Below are positions 23,501-35,069 of a stretch of DNA of 64,000 nucleotides, piece by piece. Each line of letters starts with the position of its first letter. Positions within the stretch are counted from its first letter, which is position 1. The stretch is from assembly GCF_954871325.1 (NCBI RefSeq), contig NC_088776.1:18476052-18540051 (forward strand). The letters are read 5' to 3'. Under the pieces are notes generated by a model. The model was not told the DNA's origin. It did no database searches and saw nothing but the letters and a program-made list of their open reading frames with translations. A program made the translations under genes and the position numbers. Source of the stretch: Gordionus sp. m RMFG-2023 (taxonomy: Eukaryota > Nematomorpha > Gordioida > Chordodea > Parachordodidae).

Positions 23501-26500
23501 TAAACTAGATATATCCTGAATATTTATTTAATATTAATATTAAAAATGATAGGTTTATGGTTTAAAAACGAATATTAAATAAATATAATCATAGACATAT
23601 AAAATGCATAGACTCTCGTTATTCATTCTGTGAAAATTAAGACAATATGTAAAACTACTTACAAAAGTTTTGAATACTCATCTACCTATCTACTTCCCTA
23701 TGGGTGTAACGATACCACCTTTTGGAAGCCAATCTGATATTAAATTGATATCGGCCGATTACTCATTCAATACCATATCTAATTTGTCTTATGCTAACAT
23801 ACTCGTTAATTTTTAATGCATACATCTACTCATCAGTCTAGCAAGTATAATTTAACTACCATATAATACTTCATTTAAATATATTATAATGATGAGTTAT
23901 GGTAAATATATTTAAATCATTTATTTATAACATTATCTAATTACATAATAACTAATAAACAAATATATTATGAAATTTGAAATAAATTTTTTTTTGAATT
24001 ATCACGTACATCCCTACTACTACCCAAATATTATAATCCAGTCCAAAACCAATTATTTATTTATTTTCACTCATGAGTAAAAAAGTCAATATGAATTTAA
24101 ACTAACAAAAGAGTAGCAATCATATTCTAACTATGCAACAAGGTTTTTATTTGGTTAAAAACTAAGTTTTTTTAAACTTTTTCCTTGTGTGGTAAATCAA
24201 ATTGGTACATTCAATTTTTTATGCTTTACATTTTAAAAAATTGGACCAATTTGTTTTATATATTTATTGGCAAAATAAATTATATTATTTTTAAAATAAT
24301 GATTATTTAATAAAGCTTATAATAATTTTAAATCTTTCTTTCTTTAATTAAAAATCAAGCTTATTCTTAAGTATCATTTCTCTTGTTAAGAATTAATAGA
24401 TAATAAATCAACTGAATTTTAGAAGTTATCTCAAGCATTAACTAATATAATTCTTTGATTAATAAAATAAATTGTGTAGGTTAGGTACTTAAAAAAAATT
24501 CAAAATAAAATTAGGCACTTAAACCAATTTAAGAAAAAATTGATACAATTCTTACTAAAGATCTGCAAAAGATCTTTTTCAACCCAACACATAAGGGGAA
24601 GGTTTTCTAAACTATATTTTATATTAAATTTATGACCATAAAATTAATTTCATATTCCCAACCCATAACCAAAAAATTAATTCTAAAATTAATTTATAAG
24701 TATATTAAAACAAAATTGTAAAATACAATCAAATCATAATATTGATATTCAAAACAATTAAAAAATTTTACATTCTGACCCAATACAATCTGAAAATGTA
24801 CCAATCCATCTAGTAATAAAAAATATTCCAAATTTGCCAATCAAATATAAAAGTCAGATTAGTGGACTTTTGGGTTGGGTTGAGTTTTGCAGATCTCTAA
24901 TCTCAATAAAGTAAATATTTTATTATAAGATATATATAAATTTAGACCAAGTTTTATAAAAATAGTAGAATGCATAAATGTTAGGGAATATTAACTCATA
25001 TATTGAATACACTATATACACAAATGAATACCTTCATTAAATCGCATTCTGTTATCATTGGCTGAGTTTTGGCTTTGATTTTTCAAAATATTATATTAAG
25101 CATTGTGTATATTAATATTTTATAAACAAGGTAGTACACGCTCAAGCTCCTTCCTATATCAATATTTATTAAATTATATATCTTTAGTCATGGAATATTA
25201 ACCATACACTTCACTGATTTTAACACCTTTATATACTATAAGTATTTTTGTCAGGTTTTTCAAACCTGTAAATAACTGATTATTGTTTATAATATGAAAA
25301 CTTTATTGTTATAGAGGAAAATACCTTTATAAAAAATTTGAACAGTATGACCTACAATAGCCAATACATAAAGTATTTATAAAAAGTCATAACAACCCCA
25401 CTAAGCTAAAAATGCTAAGATTCATTGAAGGGTATACATAGCATTCCAATGAAAGAACATAAATTATTCATCCTAAAATTAGGAATGAATATCCAATCAA
25501 CATGTTCTTAGGTTTAAATTTCAAATATTTTATTAATATTAAATAAATAAATACCATTTGTTTTGCCTATATCTCTTATTTAATGTTGATTACAAATCTG
25601 CTTTCATCATAATAGTGTTTGATTATGGATTTTATTTCAGCAAAAGTGCACATCATTGAAATATATTATATTTCTTACAAAATGAAAATTTAATATAATT
25701 TTTATAATTTCCAAATAGATGATAAAGGTTATGAAATTAGCTTATTTTCCCATAAACTAAAACCCTTTTAGTAGTGTTGTAAGAAAGTCAGATTAAGGTC
25801 AATTTTTAAAAATGGCCCTAAGATTATAACCAAAATAATTTGTGAAAGCCTGGTGATTTTGCATATAGATGGCAGAAGTTTAGGCTTCTACTTGCCAAAT
25901 CTTGAGGTTCTCACAATATTATTTTGACTAAAATCTTAATCGGGTCATTTTTATAAATCAACCTAAATAAAGCATATTAATAACACTATTTTATAGACTC
26001 TAACCTACACATTTTGTATCTCTTTCAAGATTTTGAATATTACCAGAATATACTATAAATAAACTAGAAGTACCTTTATGAACATGTTACCTATAAATTT
26101 TAGATTTCTGTTCAAGATTTTGAATAAATGTTACCAAAAATATACTTTTTACTTCAATTTAAAAAAATTTTAACATTTTTTTCTTTACTCATATGTGTAT
26201 AGCATATATAATATGCTTTCATTTTATTTTAGATAAACTGATAAATATTTCTTGGTTATTTATTTTTATAAATGCCATTATCAATTTAAACAATGCATTT
26301 TAGACAAGCACACAATAACTGCTCAATTTTTAAATACTATAATACTGTCATTAATTATTGTACAAATAAAGAGAGAGTAAGCAAGGCATATCAACTACAT
26401 CATTTAGAACTGCTTTCACATCTTTACCATTTGTATTAAATTGCCTATATAATTAGGTGTCTTTGGAAGTTGAAATTCCCATATTTATAAATAGTATAAA

Positions 26501-29031
26501 CTAGAGATCTGCAAAATAATTGGTTGGGCCGGGCCTATATTTTTAAAAAAATTTCGGGTTGGGCCTGATTGGACCTTGGAAATTTTATTAAATATATCTA
26601 AATTTATCAATTTTATATAGAATTTTTTATGTAAAATAAAAATTTTTGATTTAATTTATTGAAACTAAATGCTTATAAATGTCTTTTATTTTAAGTAATT
26701 ATAAAAATTAATTTCTATATTTAAATAAATTCGGACATGGCCAAGCTGGTATATTTTCAAAAAAATTTCAGGTTCTGGCTGGGCCGCTAAAACTTTGTTA
26801 AAAAAATTTCAGGCCAGGCTGAGCTTAAAAAAGTAGGCCCAATGCAGATCACTAGTATAAACATTATTATAACCATTTCTATCTAACATTATATTTATTA
26901 TAAAAATGAGAAAAATGGACAGAACATGATATATTCCAGGAAACTAAGATTTTAGAAAATGAATGGAACATTCAAAAATATAGCAAAATTTTTAAATATA
27001 ATATAATATTCAATAACAATATTATAAATCATTAGTTAGAATTATTATAAACATTTTTTAAATAAAATGTATTGTTTATAAAAAAATCAGGCTCGATGAG
27101 AACATTTAATAAGAACTTTGAGTAAAGGTCTGGAACAGAAACAGAATAGTATATTTTGGAGCCTTCCTGTCTAGATCATTTTTAAAAATCAAATGAATAA
27201 ATGCTTATTTCACTATCATTATATATTATAAATAAAAAAATTAGTCCTATAGCTAAGCCTATATAATTTTCCTAAATTGAATATTAATAATCATCACATA
27301 AAATAACAATACAATACAAACAATGAATATAGACCATGAATATATTGCAAACAAATTTTGGAATAAAAATTTTAAAAAATATTAAACTATTTTATTTCTC
27401 TTTTTTGTATTATTAATAAACATCATCCAAATATCGCTTATGGTAAAATCAAGATTGTCAGAAAACATAAATATAATATATAAGGAAATCAAATATATCA
27501 AAGTAATGCTCAATTCATATTAATGGTTAAAAAAGATTAATGCATAAAATGTGCTGATTTAAAAAAATATGTATCAAATTAGATATTTTTCAAGAAATGG
27601 TCTCAGAATGGAACTTTTTAGCCAGAACAGTATATGAATACAAAAATGCTAGTGTTCCATTATATAAATATAAACTGGGTAGTAAGTTTTGCTTTGTTTC
27701 AATATATGTCAATTAAAGTTATAAAAAAAAGTGTTATGCAACAAGGATATAAGAATAAAATCATTTCAAAAAAATTAATATTAAAAATCTCCAATTAGAA
27801 TAAATTCCTAAGCTAATCTAATAATTCACTAATTAAAATTAAATTGTTTCTGACAATTATTCTATAATCAGTGTTTAGATTGGTTGAAATAATAATGTTT
27901 GTTTTAATTTACAATTCTCTATTCTACTCTTTCAGCTTTTTCTTTTTCTAGTCCATTTACATGAATACTATAAGACAGCTATTTTTGGCTTGGATTAAGA
28001 AACACCTATTGCCATATATTTGCTTCTTAAACAATAATGTTGTATACTGATTTTCATTATATTATTTTCAATTAAGTCAGAATGTTCTTGAAAATCCAGA
28101 TAAATTTTAAAATAAAGATTATTTCCTGTAAATGTTTCTTTAAATATAGGCACTTTTAATCAGAAAACTAAATCTGTTATGATTTCTGAGTTGTTACATT
28201 TTAATCAGCTATATTAATATTTATCTTCAAGATTGAGAATTATTTCATTTTTAAAAAAATATATATTGATATTCTTTAAATATATTACAAATTTATACTT
28301 TATTTATGTGATTTAAGTATGCAGTCTGTAATTTGGGCATACTCAGCATTATGTTCCAACTTCTATATTATTAAAAAAGGGGGGAGGCCTATTCAAAACA
28401 CTTTTGGCAAAAAGTAAAATTTTAAATTTAATAATTTTAAAGTCTATTCTATCAATAATAATCAGCTTCAATATCGATATATATTTTTTAATAAAAATAT
28501 GTTTAAAACATTATTACATTTTAATTTATAGTTAGACACCTTTATTGTTATACTTTAGCTATTATAGATCATACTGTATAAATTATTTTGATATTATATT
28601 TTTTTTAAAATTATCAATAACATATAAACATAAAGTGTTTACTTAAATGGCATATTTCCCATAAAACTATCTGGCTGATTCATAAAATTTGCTATTTAAT
28701 AATTATAATTTGAAATTCATAAAATTAGTTACTTGGTCCAAAATTTCCAAACATAGGATCAGGAGCCATTTGACCCAATGGAGGACGAAATTGGGAAAAA
28801 TTAGAATTTGGAAAATTTTGAGGTGGAAATTGATTAGGAGGAAAACCGCCTGGCATATTTCCTTGAGGTGGTGGAGGTCCTTGATTGCCTAGGTTATAAT
28901 TAAGTTAATAATCATATATATGTGATGTGTACCAAATTGTTTTGGCGGATATGGTGGCATCATTTGAAAATTCTGTGGTGGAAAATTTTGCATATTGGGC
29001 CCACCAATATTTGGAGATGGTTCTACCATGC
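17557..29031 (-). CDS. FET-family RNA-binding protein (FUS/EWSR1/TAF15/Cabeza type), eight exons
   Basis: Exons in transcript order: 29031-28933, 28888-28733, 19932-19894, 19845-19757, 19704-19575, 19477-18931, 18465-18289, 17602-17557. All junctions are GT-AG and in phase. From the ATG at 29029 this gives 426 aa. The order is a P/N/Q/F-rich N-terminus (1-97), RRM (about 99-185, with [11 protein letters not shown] and [11 protein letters not shown]), a long RGG-rich segment, a RanBP2 zinc finger (DWEC..C..N..C..C; C350, C355, C366, C369), more RGG, and a final RGRPY. The [11 protein letters not shown] box, the zinc finger flanked by RGG and the terminal PY are hallmarks of FUS/EWSR1/TAF15, nuclear proteins of transcription and splicing; the PY end is the transportin signal. 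The usual SYGQ-rich domain is absent. A further 5' exon is possible, since the first exon is preceded by a good acceptor (TTTTCCAG). Confidence 0.92.
17603..18288. other. Last intron of the FET gene
   Basis: A 686-bp AT-rich intron between the zinc-finger exon and the last coding exon. No repeat or nested gene was recognised. Confidence 0.6.
18466..18930. other. FET intron splitting the zinc finger
   Basis: A 465-bp AT-rich intron placed between C350 and C355 of the RanBP2 zinc finger. It contains a threefold AAATTATAATGATTATTTTA repeat near 18710-18775. No coding potential. Confidence 0.6.
19933..20639. other. 3' part of the 8.8-kb FET intron
   Basis: AT-rich intronic DNA; nothing recognised. 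Confidence 0.45.
20640..21010 (-). pseudogene. Coding-like fragment of unknown origin inside the FET intron
   Basis: The minus strand keeps one frame from about 20990 to 20670 with a single stop. It reads [20 protein letters not shown], then EINDKML, a stop, [40 protein letters not shown], and a segment ending [14 protein letters not shown]. The composition (W, H, acidic DLDDEDLS cluster) is unlike translated AT-rich noise and unlike the hAT or LINE proteins in the window. I do not recognise the family. It could be a decayed exon of a retrocopied or nested host gene or of an unlisted transposon. Confidence 0.35.
21320..21510. mobile_element. Diverged hAT MITE, subfamily B-like
   Basis: Contains the subfamily-B words in order: TTAGTCTTGTTAAAGATTTT, AGCCAATCTGATGTAAGCC, GCATTTTGCGAATATATG, GGCTTGGGCC, TAGAATCTTAATCG and TTTTTAAAAATCCACC. 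The termini are eroded and no TSD was found. In the FET intron. Confidence 0.5.
22200..22424 (+). pseudogene. FLYWCH-like zinc-finger fragment (MULE-type element?)
   Basis: A 74-codon open frame reads [20 protein letters not shown] then [16 protein letters not shown] and GGAMH. The pattern (GKPKL-x-H-x-x-x-x-x-K...KT-x-x-x-YW-x) resembles the FLYWCH finger, found in host proteins and in Mutator-like transposon proteins, though several of the ligand residues are altered. The frame ends where a MITE is inserted at 22422. No transposase core is visible nearby. Family assignment is tentative. Confidence 0.45.
22422..22592. mobile_element. hAT MITE, subfamily B, with 8-bp TSD
   Basis: Flanked by an exact 8-bp repeat, ATCAACAT (22414-22421 and 22593-22600). 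Ends are TAGTTTTGTAAAACAACCCA and, on the right, CGTTTAACAACACTA. At 171 bp it is shorter than its relatives of about 220 bp. The inner words (CCAATTTGGATC..TTTTTAAAAACCACTGATTAAGATTT) are typical of subfamily B. It interrupts the FLYWCH-like frame, so it is younger than that fragment. Confidence 0.85.
22601..24555. other. FET intron interior, nothing recognised
   Basis: AT-rich DNA with no clear inverted or tandem structure and no coding signal on either strand. Confidence 0.45.
24556..24899. mobile_element. hAT-like foldback MITE with TAGAGATCTGC ends
   Basis: Begins TAAAGATCTGCAAAA followed by TTCAACCCAAC and ends TTGGGTTGGGTTGAGTTTTG then CAGATCTCTA, which are inverted copies. It shares its termini with the elements at 936 and 26502. 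The flanking 8 bp do not match. No ORF. Confidence 0.65.
25772..25988. mobile_element. hAT MITE, subfamily B
   Basis: Starts TAGTGTTGTAAGAAAG and ends ATTAATAACACTA. It carries the subfamily-B core (GGCCCTAAGATTATAACCAA, GCATATAGATGGCAGAAG, TAAAATCTTAATCGGGTC). Flanking octamers are CCTTTTAG and TTTTATAG, similar but not identical, so it is probably old. In the FET intron. Confidence 0.7.
26502..26854. mobile_element. hAT MITE with TAGAGATCTGC ends and 8-bp TSD
   Basis: Exact 8-bp duplication GTATAAAC (26494-26501 and 26855-26862). Left end TAGAGATCTGC, right end GCAGATCACTA. The interior repeats GGGCCGGGCC / GGCTGGGCC / CAGGCCAGGC words around AT-rich spacers. Short GGGC-rich patches throughout the window are probably decayed relatives of this element. 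Confidence 0.85.
26863..28732. other. 5' part of the 8.8-kb FET intron
   Basis: AT-rich intronic DNA with a short G-run at 28379-28386. No exon is required here, because the exons at 28733 and 19932 join in phase. Confidence 0.5.
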
Positions 29032-29641
29032 CTGGAAAACTATATTATTATTTTATACGTTTTTTTAATAAATATCGTATAATAACTTAGTATTTTGAAA
29101 GTTCATCTAGATAAAACTAGTCATAAATATAAAATGGATATATTTAAATCACGTGATATAAACAAATAATACATAATAATAAATTTAGGTGTATGAAATT
29201 GATTTGGCTTAAATTAAACTTTTTATTAATATTACCAGATTGGAATATATTAAAAACAATTCTAATTATGAAATTATTAATATTAAAATAGTGTTCTTGT
29301 AATTATAATAAATTATCTTTCAAAAAATTTTATCGGTTTGATTTTTATTTTCAAAATAAAAATAAAGTTTTCAAGTAAAAAATAAAATAGTTTGTACTAA
29401 TCCTTTTTGTAATTTAAATGGCATTTTGTAGACATAATAAAAGATTTAATAATAATATTCAAATAAAATATAATAAGATGAATGAAATTTTAGAATATAT
29501 TCTCCAAAAATTTGTTTAATCTATGTGATCCTTTTTAAGCTTAGTTAGCTATTAAAAATTTGAATCCATTTACAGGAGCTTTTTAGAAATTAGATCATAA
29601 GCTGAATTCTTCAACCAAATACAGTCGAATATTCTTTTATG
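29032..29641. other. Region upstream of the first recognised FET exon
   Basis: AT-rich. Should contain the rest of an upstream intron or the promoter/5' UTR of the FET gene. No further coding exon could be recognised on the minus strand. Confidence 0.45.
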
Positions 29642-29783
29642 TAGTGTTGTTAAAAAGCCCAATTTGGGTCGTTTTTAAAAAACGGCCCAATTAAGATTAT
29701 AGTCAAAATAATATTTTGTAAGCCTTAAGATTTGTCAAGTAGAATCCCAAACTTTTCTTCATCTATGAGCAAAATACCAGACT
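29642..29783. mobile_element. hAT MITE, subfamily B, truncated
   Basis: Starts TAGTGTTGTTAAAAAGCCCA and continues with the subfamily-B arm (GGCCCAATTAAGATTATAGT, AAAATAATATTTTGTAAGCC) to about TATGAGCAAAATACC. Then the match to the family stops, and the right end is missing. Confidence 0.7.
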
Positions 29784-30921
29784 TCATGGGTGTCACGTCA
29801 CTAGCCTTTAAAATCTCATGGGGCTCAACTAAAAATATATTTATAGAGGACTTCCCCATACCCCTTATTTTTCCGGCATTCGGCCCGCTTTCTGTTATGC
29901 GACCTCGTTTATTATATTATAATTTTTTTTAATTGAAATTTGCAAATAGATTCTGAATTTCATATTTTGCTATTTATGAGGCATACAAATATTGAAAGTA
30001 AAATAATACAAGACATTTCTAAAGATATTATTTTTTAATACAAAATATTTAGCCATTTCTTACAAATTAAATAGTTTCGATTGCGGATATAAAAAAAATT
30101 AACGTCTAAGGGATTAAAAAAGGTTAATTAATTAATACATTGCCTCAATTGATAATGGTTTTTAAAAACCACACAGGGCAATATATTCTTAGCATCTAAT
30201 ATAACGTTGTGCTACTATTTTAGACAATGTTTTAAAGAATGTACTAAAAAGGAAAAATTTGAAAACCTAACCAAATCAATAATTCTCCAAGAAGTTAATA
30301 TAAACGATTAAACCAAATCATAAAACTATATGGTGGTTAGAGCTTCCTGAAAGCTAGTTAAGTAGTCGAGAAAATTATTTTGAGTTATATAATTTCTAAA
30401 AGATATCTTCCATTTTGATATATAAACGACTAGACAGCTGACCATTATTGCTTATCTAAATAATGCAATCAAATACTCTCAGCAGCAAGCGTAATAATCT
30501 TAAATAACATAGCCACACAAATAATATTTGTTGGCTAATTCGCAGTCAAAGCCAGGACACTCACAAGGTAAACTCATATCAGAATTTATTATGTTAGATA
30601 AATTGATAAAACAAAAAAACTAATAAATTTTAGAATAAATAATTATGCAAAAATATTGAAGCCTTGAGTTATTTATGTGGTAAGGATGCTATATTAAAAG
30701 AAATGAATCATTTAGTAACTAGAAAATAAGGACAATGATATGCTAAACGCAATTAAGATTTTATATATTATTGTCGCACCACATCTAGTTGGTATATGTG
30801 TCTTAAAATATTAGTAGTTTCTAATAATAACAAAATATTTACGTAACTGTTTTTCACTAAAAAAAATAGCTTTCCTAAAATCATGTAAAAGAAGAGAAGG
30901 AAAAAAAAGATATCTAATAAG
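29784..30921. other. Unassigned DNA
   Basis: The first 140 bases (29784-29920) are noticeably less AT-rich (CATGGGTGTCACGTCACTAG and CATTCGGCCCGC) and have a chance open frame that I do not recognise. The rest is AT-rich without structure. Confidence 0.35.
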
Positions 30922-31267
30922 AATTACATCCATTGTGGGATGAATAATAGGATGTTTAATTTTTTAATAATATTTTTTGTTAAAAATAAATAAAAGGCAT
31001 TAAAGAATTGAATGCAAATTGTAACTTATATTTATTAACATGTAATAAAGTTTATTAGAATATTATCTCTAATACTAGTAGATAGCCCGTCATATTACAT
31101 CCATTGTGGGATGAATAATAGGATGTTTAATTTTTTAATAATATTTTTTGTTAAAAATAAATAAAAGGCATTAAAGAATTGAATGCAAATTGTAACTTAT
31201 ATTTATTAACAAAAGCACTGTAATAAAGTTTATTAGAATATTATCTCTAATACTAGTAGATAGCCCG
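30922..31267. repeat. Recent direct tandem duplication, about 172 bp x 2
   Basis: Two nearly identical copies in tandem, each running from TTACATCCATTGTGGGATGA to CTAGTAGATAGCCCGT. They differ mainly by a short insertion (AAAAGCAC) in the second copy. The near identity in AT-rich non-coding DNA points to a recent event. Confidence 0.85.
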
Positions 31268-31389
31268 TGAAAAATGACGGCGAATGAGAATTTATTTCTT
31301 ACTTTTATGCTAGATGTTACCTGTTATTTGAAAATAATATCCAATTTTTATTCTTTTTACCTCATGCCCCTTCAGGCCGGGTTCAATCC

Positions 31390-33500
31390 ATTAAAACTAA
31401 GTGTAAATACTATTGTTTGAGTAAGAATAAATTTAAAGCTTTTACTTGATAATACCAATATTATTTATTAAATATTACTGATCACTTATACCTAATATTT
31501 AATATTAAAAAAAATTCCCAGGCAAAGTAAAAAGCCATAATAATTTTGAAAAATTCTTCCAAGCCCAATGAAAGATCATAATAATTTTGGTAGTTGAGAA
31601 CTGAAATAAAATTCACAATGAAAAAAATACAATCAAAATCAGATTTTCATGGGCCTTGGTGTTTTAGGCCAATGTCTGACCCATAATTAATAGTAAAAAA
31701 ATTATCAAGCGTCCAAGCTCATAATAATTTTGAAAAATTTTCCCCAAGCCCAGCCCAATATAAAAATATTTTCCAAGCCCAGCCCAACCCATAATAATTT
31801 TATAAAAAAATTATTATAAAACCTGGCCAACCCATAGTAATTTTTAAAATTTTTTCCCAAACCTGAAGATAGGTAAATCTCTTAAAACCATATCTATTTT
31901 TTATTCTATTTTAACCCAGCTCACCCCGACCAAGTCCAACCCATTAAGATACTATTTTTTTGAATAAAAATATATTTTAATTAGCTTTTATCTGAAGGCC
32001 ATATATATTCTGTGTTAAATATTACACCTATGCCTAATATTAAAAAAATTCCCAAGCCAGGTCCTCGCACTTGAGAAAATTTCCTCAAAATCGCCAATGA
32101 CCATAATAATTTTGATAGTTGAGAACTGAAATAAAATATATATAAAAAGTCACAATGCATTTAAAAATACAGTCAGAATATGAAAGTTGCATGAGCCTTG
32201 GTTTTTGATCAGGCCTTGCCATGTCCTCAAAAGAAATTTTCAGGCTAATTTCTAGCCCATATTTAAAATTAAATAATTTACAGGAATCTAAGACTATAAT
32301 AATTATGAAAAATGTTTCTCAAGCTATGTCCAAGTCCATAATAATGGTGAAAAATATTTCCCAAGTCCAGAAAAACCCAAAATAATTTATTTTTTCTTTG
32401 GATCCAGAAAAATAGGTCTGATGTATGGGGTTTATAAGAATTAAATCTGTCTAATATGTTCATACTTTTTTGCCATTTTATATGGAAAATTTTTCAAAAT
32501 CATCAAATGAAGGGTAAATATCTGATTTACCTATCATTCTACTGGTTAGCTCCTGGTATTTATATGAAATTCATTATATATAAGACTAAATACTATGGTT
32601 TGAGTAAGAATAAATTTAAGGCTTTTACTTGATAATACCAATATGTTAAATTTACTGATCATTTATACCTAATATTTAATATTTAAAAAAATTATCAGGT
32701 AAGGTACAAGCTCATAATAATTTTCCCCAAGCCCAGCCCAATATAATTTATAAAAATATTTTCCAGGCCCAGTCCAACTTATAATAAATTTTATAAAAAA
32801 TTTTCTCAAGCCTGGCCAACCCATAGTAATTTTCAAAAATTTTTTCCAAACCTGGAGATAGGTAAATTTCTAAAAACCATATCTATTTTTTATTCTAACT
32901 TAACCCAGCTCACCCCCAGACCAAGGCCAACCCATTTAGACTAAGAGTGAATACTATTTTTTTGAATAAAAATAATATTTAAATTAGCTTTTACCTGAGG
33001 GCCATATAAATTGATATTACACCTATGCCTAATATTAAAAAAATTCCCAAACCAGATCCACGCACTTATAAAATTTTCTTAAACCTGCCAAAGACCATAA
33101 TAATTTTGGTAGTTGAGAACTGAAATAAAATATATAAAAAGTCACAATGCATTTAAAAATACAATCAGAATATGAAAGTTGCATGGGCCTTGGTTTGTGA
33201 TCAGGCCTGGCCATGTCTTCAAATATTTTCAGGCCAATTTCTAGCCCATATTTAAAATTAAAAAATTTTTTGAAAAATGTTTAGCAAGCTATGTCCAAGT
33301 CCAAATTAATTGTGAAGAATATTTACCATGCCCAGGAAAACTCAGAATAATTAATTTTTTCCTTGGATCCTGAAAAATAGTAAGGGGTTTATAAGAATTA
33401 AATTTGTCTAATATATGTATATATTAATTGATAAAATTTTTCAAAATTATCATCAAATGAATGGGAAATATCTGTACCTATCATTATATGAAATTTATGA
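31390..33500. repeat. Segmental tandem duplication (about 1.2 kb and 0.9 kb) rich in AGCCCA/AATAATTTT units
   Basis: Copy 1 begins near 31395 and copy 2 near 32580 with the same opening (AGTAAGAATAAATTTAAAGC, TTTACTTGATAATACCAATA). Both continue through CAAGCCCAGCCCAATATAA repeats, GATAGGTAAAT..ACCATATCTATTTTTTATTC, CTCACCCC, GTTGAGAACTGAAATAAAAT and GAAAGTTGCATG. The order of blocks is kept, and copies differ by small indels. Inside each copy, short CCCAAGCCCA..AATAATTTT..AAATTTT units are themselves repeated. No coding capacity. Confidence 0.75.
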
Positions 33501-34049
33501 ATACATATTAAAGTACCATGCTGAAAATATGTTCATCCTAATTTAAATTTTAAACAAACCATCACCTTTATGATTTATTATTTAGTTACAAATTATCAAA
33601 TTAAATTTAAGAAATTGATATTAAATTACAATAGAAAAAATAAAAAGATATTTTAAGTCATCAAATAATAGGTTAACTACAAATCATAGTCAAATTATAT
33701 ATAAGTAAAACAAAAATGTTATACATTTCATCAAAAATGTTATAATAAGTTAATACATTCTACAATTATGAAGTTATGAAAAAATATACAACACTATATT
33801 ATAATAGATTGAATTATTTAATGGTAGTTGAAGTATTAGTAAGTGGACAATTTTTACAAAATTATTTAATTCTTTATTTTTTCCTTCAAAATATTATGCT
33901 AATAATCTCTGCAATTTCTCTTGGAATATCTATCAATTTTCTCTACCATACAATAAATATATTACAATAACTCAGATCCTAACATTAAAAGGTGCTGGAA
34001 AATAAGGATCTACTATATGTCAAACAATATATATGGTTAAAAGAAAATA
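33501..34049. other. AT-rich spacer
   Basis: Nothing recognised; the 64-codon open frame here is low-complexity I/L/N-rich and likely chance. Confidence 0.5.
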
Positions 34050-34800
34050 TTGATGCAAAATGTTATTAATTTTTGAAAATTTTAAGGATTTTTTTAAAAC
34101 ATTTTGGACGCAGCTTAAAATAAAATTTTAGTTAATTATTATTCAATACTTAAAATTATAAAAATAAAATTTGGTATCTATTCTATCTCCATTGGAATAA
34201 TAATAAAAATTATTATTTTAGAAAGGAACTATTAAATATACACATGAGTTTCATATAAAACCTACACTTATCATAAAAAATTATTTAAATGCTTTTAAAA
34301 CCTTCATAAATACTCTTTTAACTTCTCCCTAAACAATCAATCTTAATTGTTATGTATACCTAATAAATTAACCTGGATTTTGATCCTTGCCTCTAAATAG
34401 CCAATGGATACCACCACAGAGTTTGTGACACAATCAGGTTGACCTCATTTGATCTAAATCTATGATAGGAGGTCTTTGTTTAAAAGTGTATTTATGAAAG
34501 TCTTAAAAGCATTCAAATAATTTTATGATATAGAATAATATCTCATAAATTAATAAAAATAAAATTTGGTATCTAATCTATCTCTAGTTTTGGAATAATA
34601 ATAAAAATGATCATTTTAGAAAGGAACTATTAAATATACACATGAGTTTCATATAAAACCTATCTAAATAACTTTTCTTTAAATCCAAAAAATTTATTGA
34701 ATAATTAACTAAAATTTTATTATAAGCTGCATCCAAAATGTTTTAAAAAATCCTTAAAATTTTCACAAATTAATAACAACACTTTGGACACATTTATGTT
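34050..34800. repeat. Complex foldback element with inner direct repeats
   Basis: Outer arms (about 34060-34150 and 34680-34790) are inverted copies: AAAATTTTAAGGATTTTTTT.. pairs with AAAAAATCCTTAAAATTTTC. Inner arms around 34280-34340 and 34450-34535 are inverted too (AAATGCTTTTAAAACCTTCA against GAAAGTCTTAAAAGCATTCA). A third block, AAATTTGGTATCTA..AAAGGAACTATTAAATATAC.. ACATGAGTTTCATATAAAAC, occurs as direct repeats at 34165-34265 and 34560-34660. No ORF and no TSD determined. Confidence 0.65.
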
Positions 34801-35069
34801 TTAACAAAATTAAAATATTCAAAATGTTTATCAAAGTATACTTAACAAAATTGTTTTACCCCTAAATTCCTAGACATACTATGACATTAAAACTCTCCTT
34901 TATTCTACCCAGTTTGATTAAATATCTTTGAAGCAAATTTTATCTGTAGGTTAACTATATAATCTATAAAAAATTTAACCTTCATTAACCTTTTCTATAA
35001 CCTTATGAAGATGGTAAAATGTGTTATAAAATTGAATGAATGTTAAGGTTGCTACATGATTATTATTGG

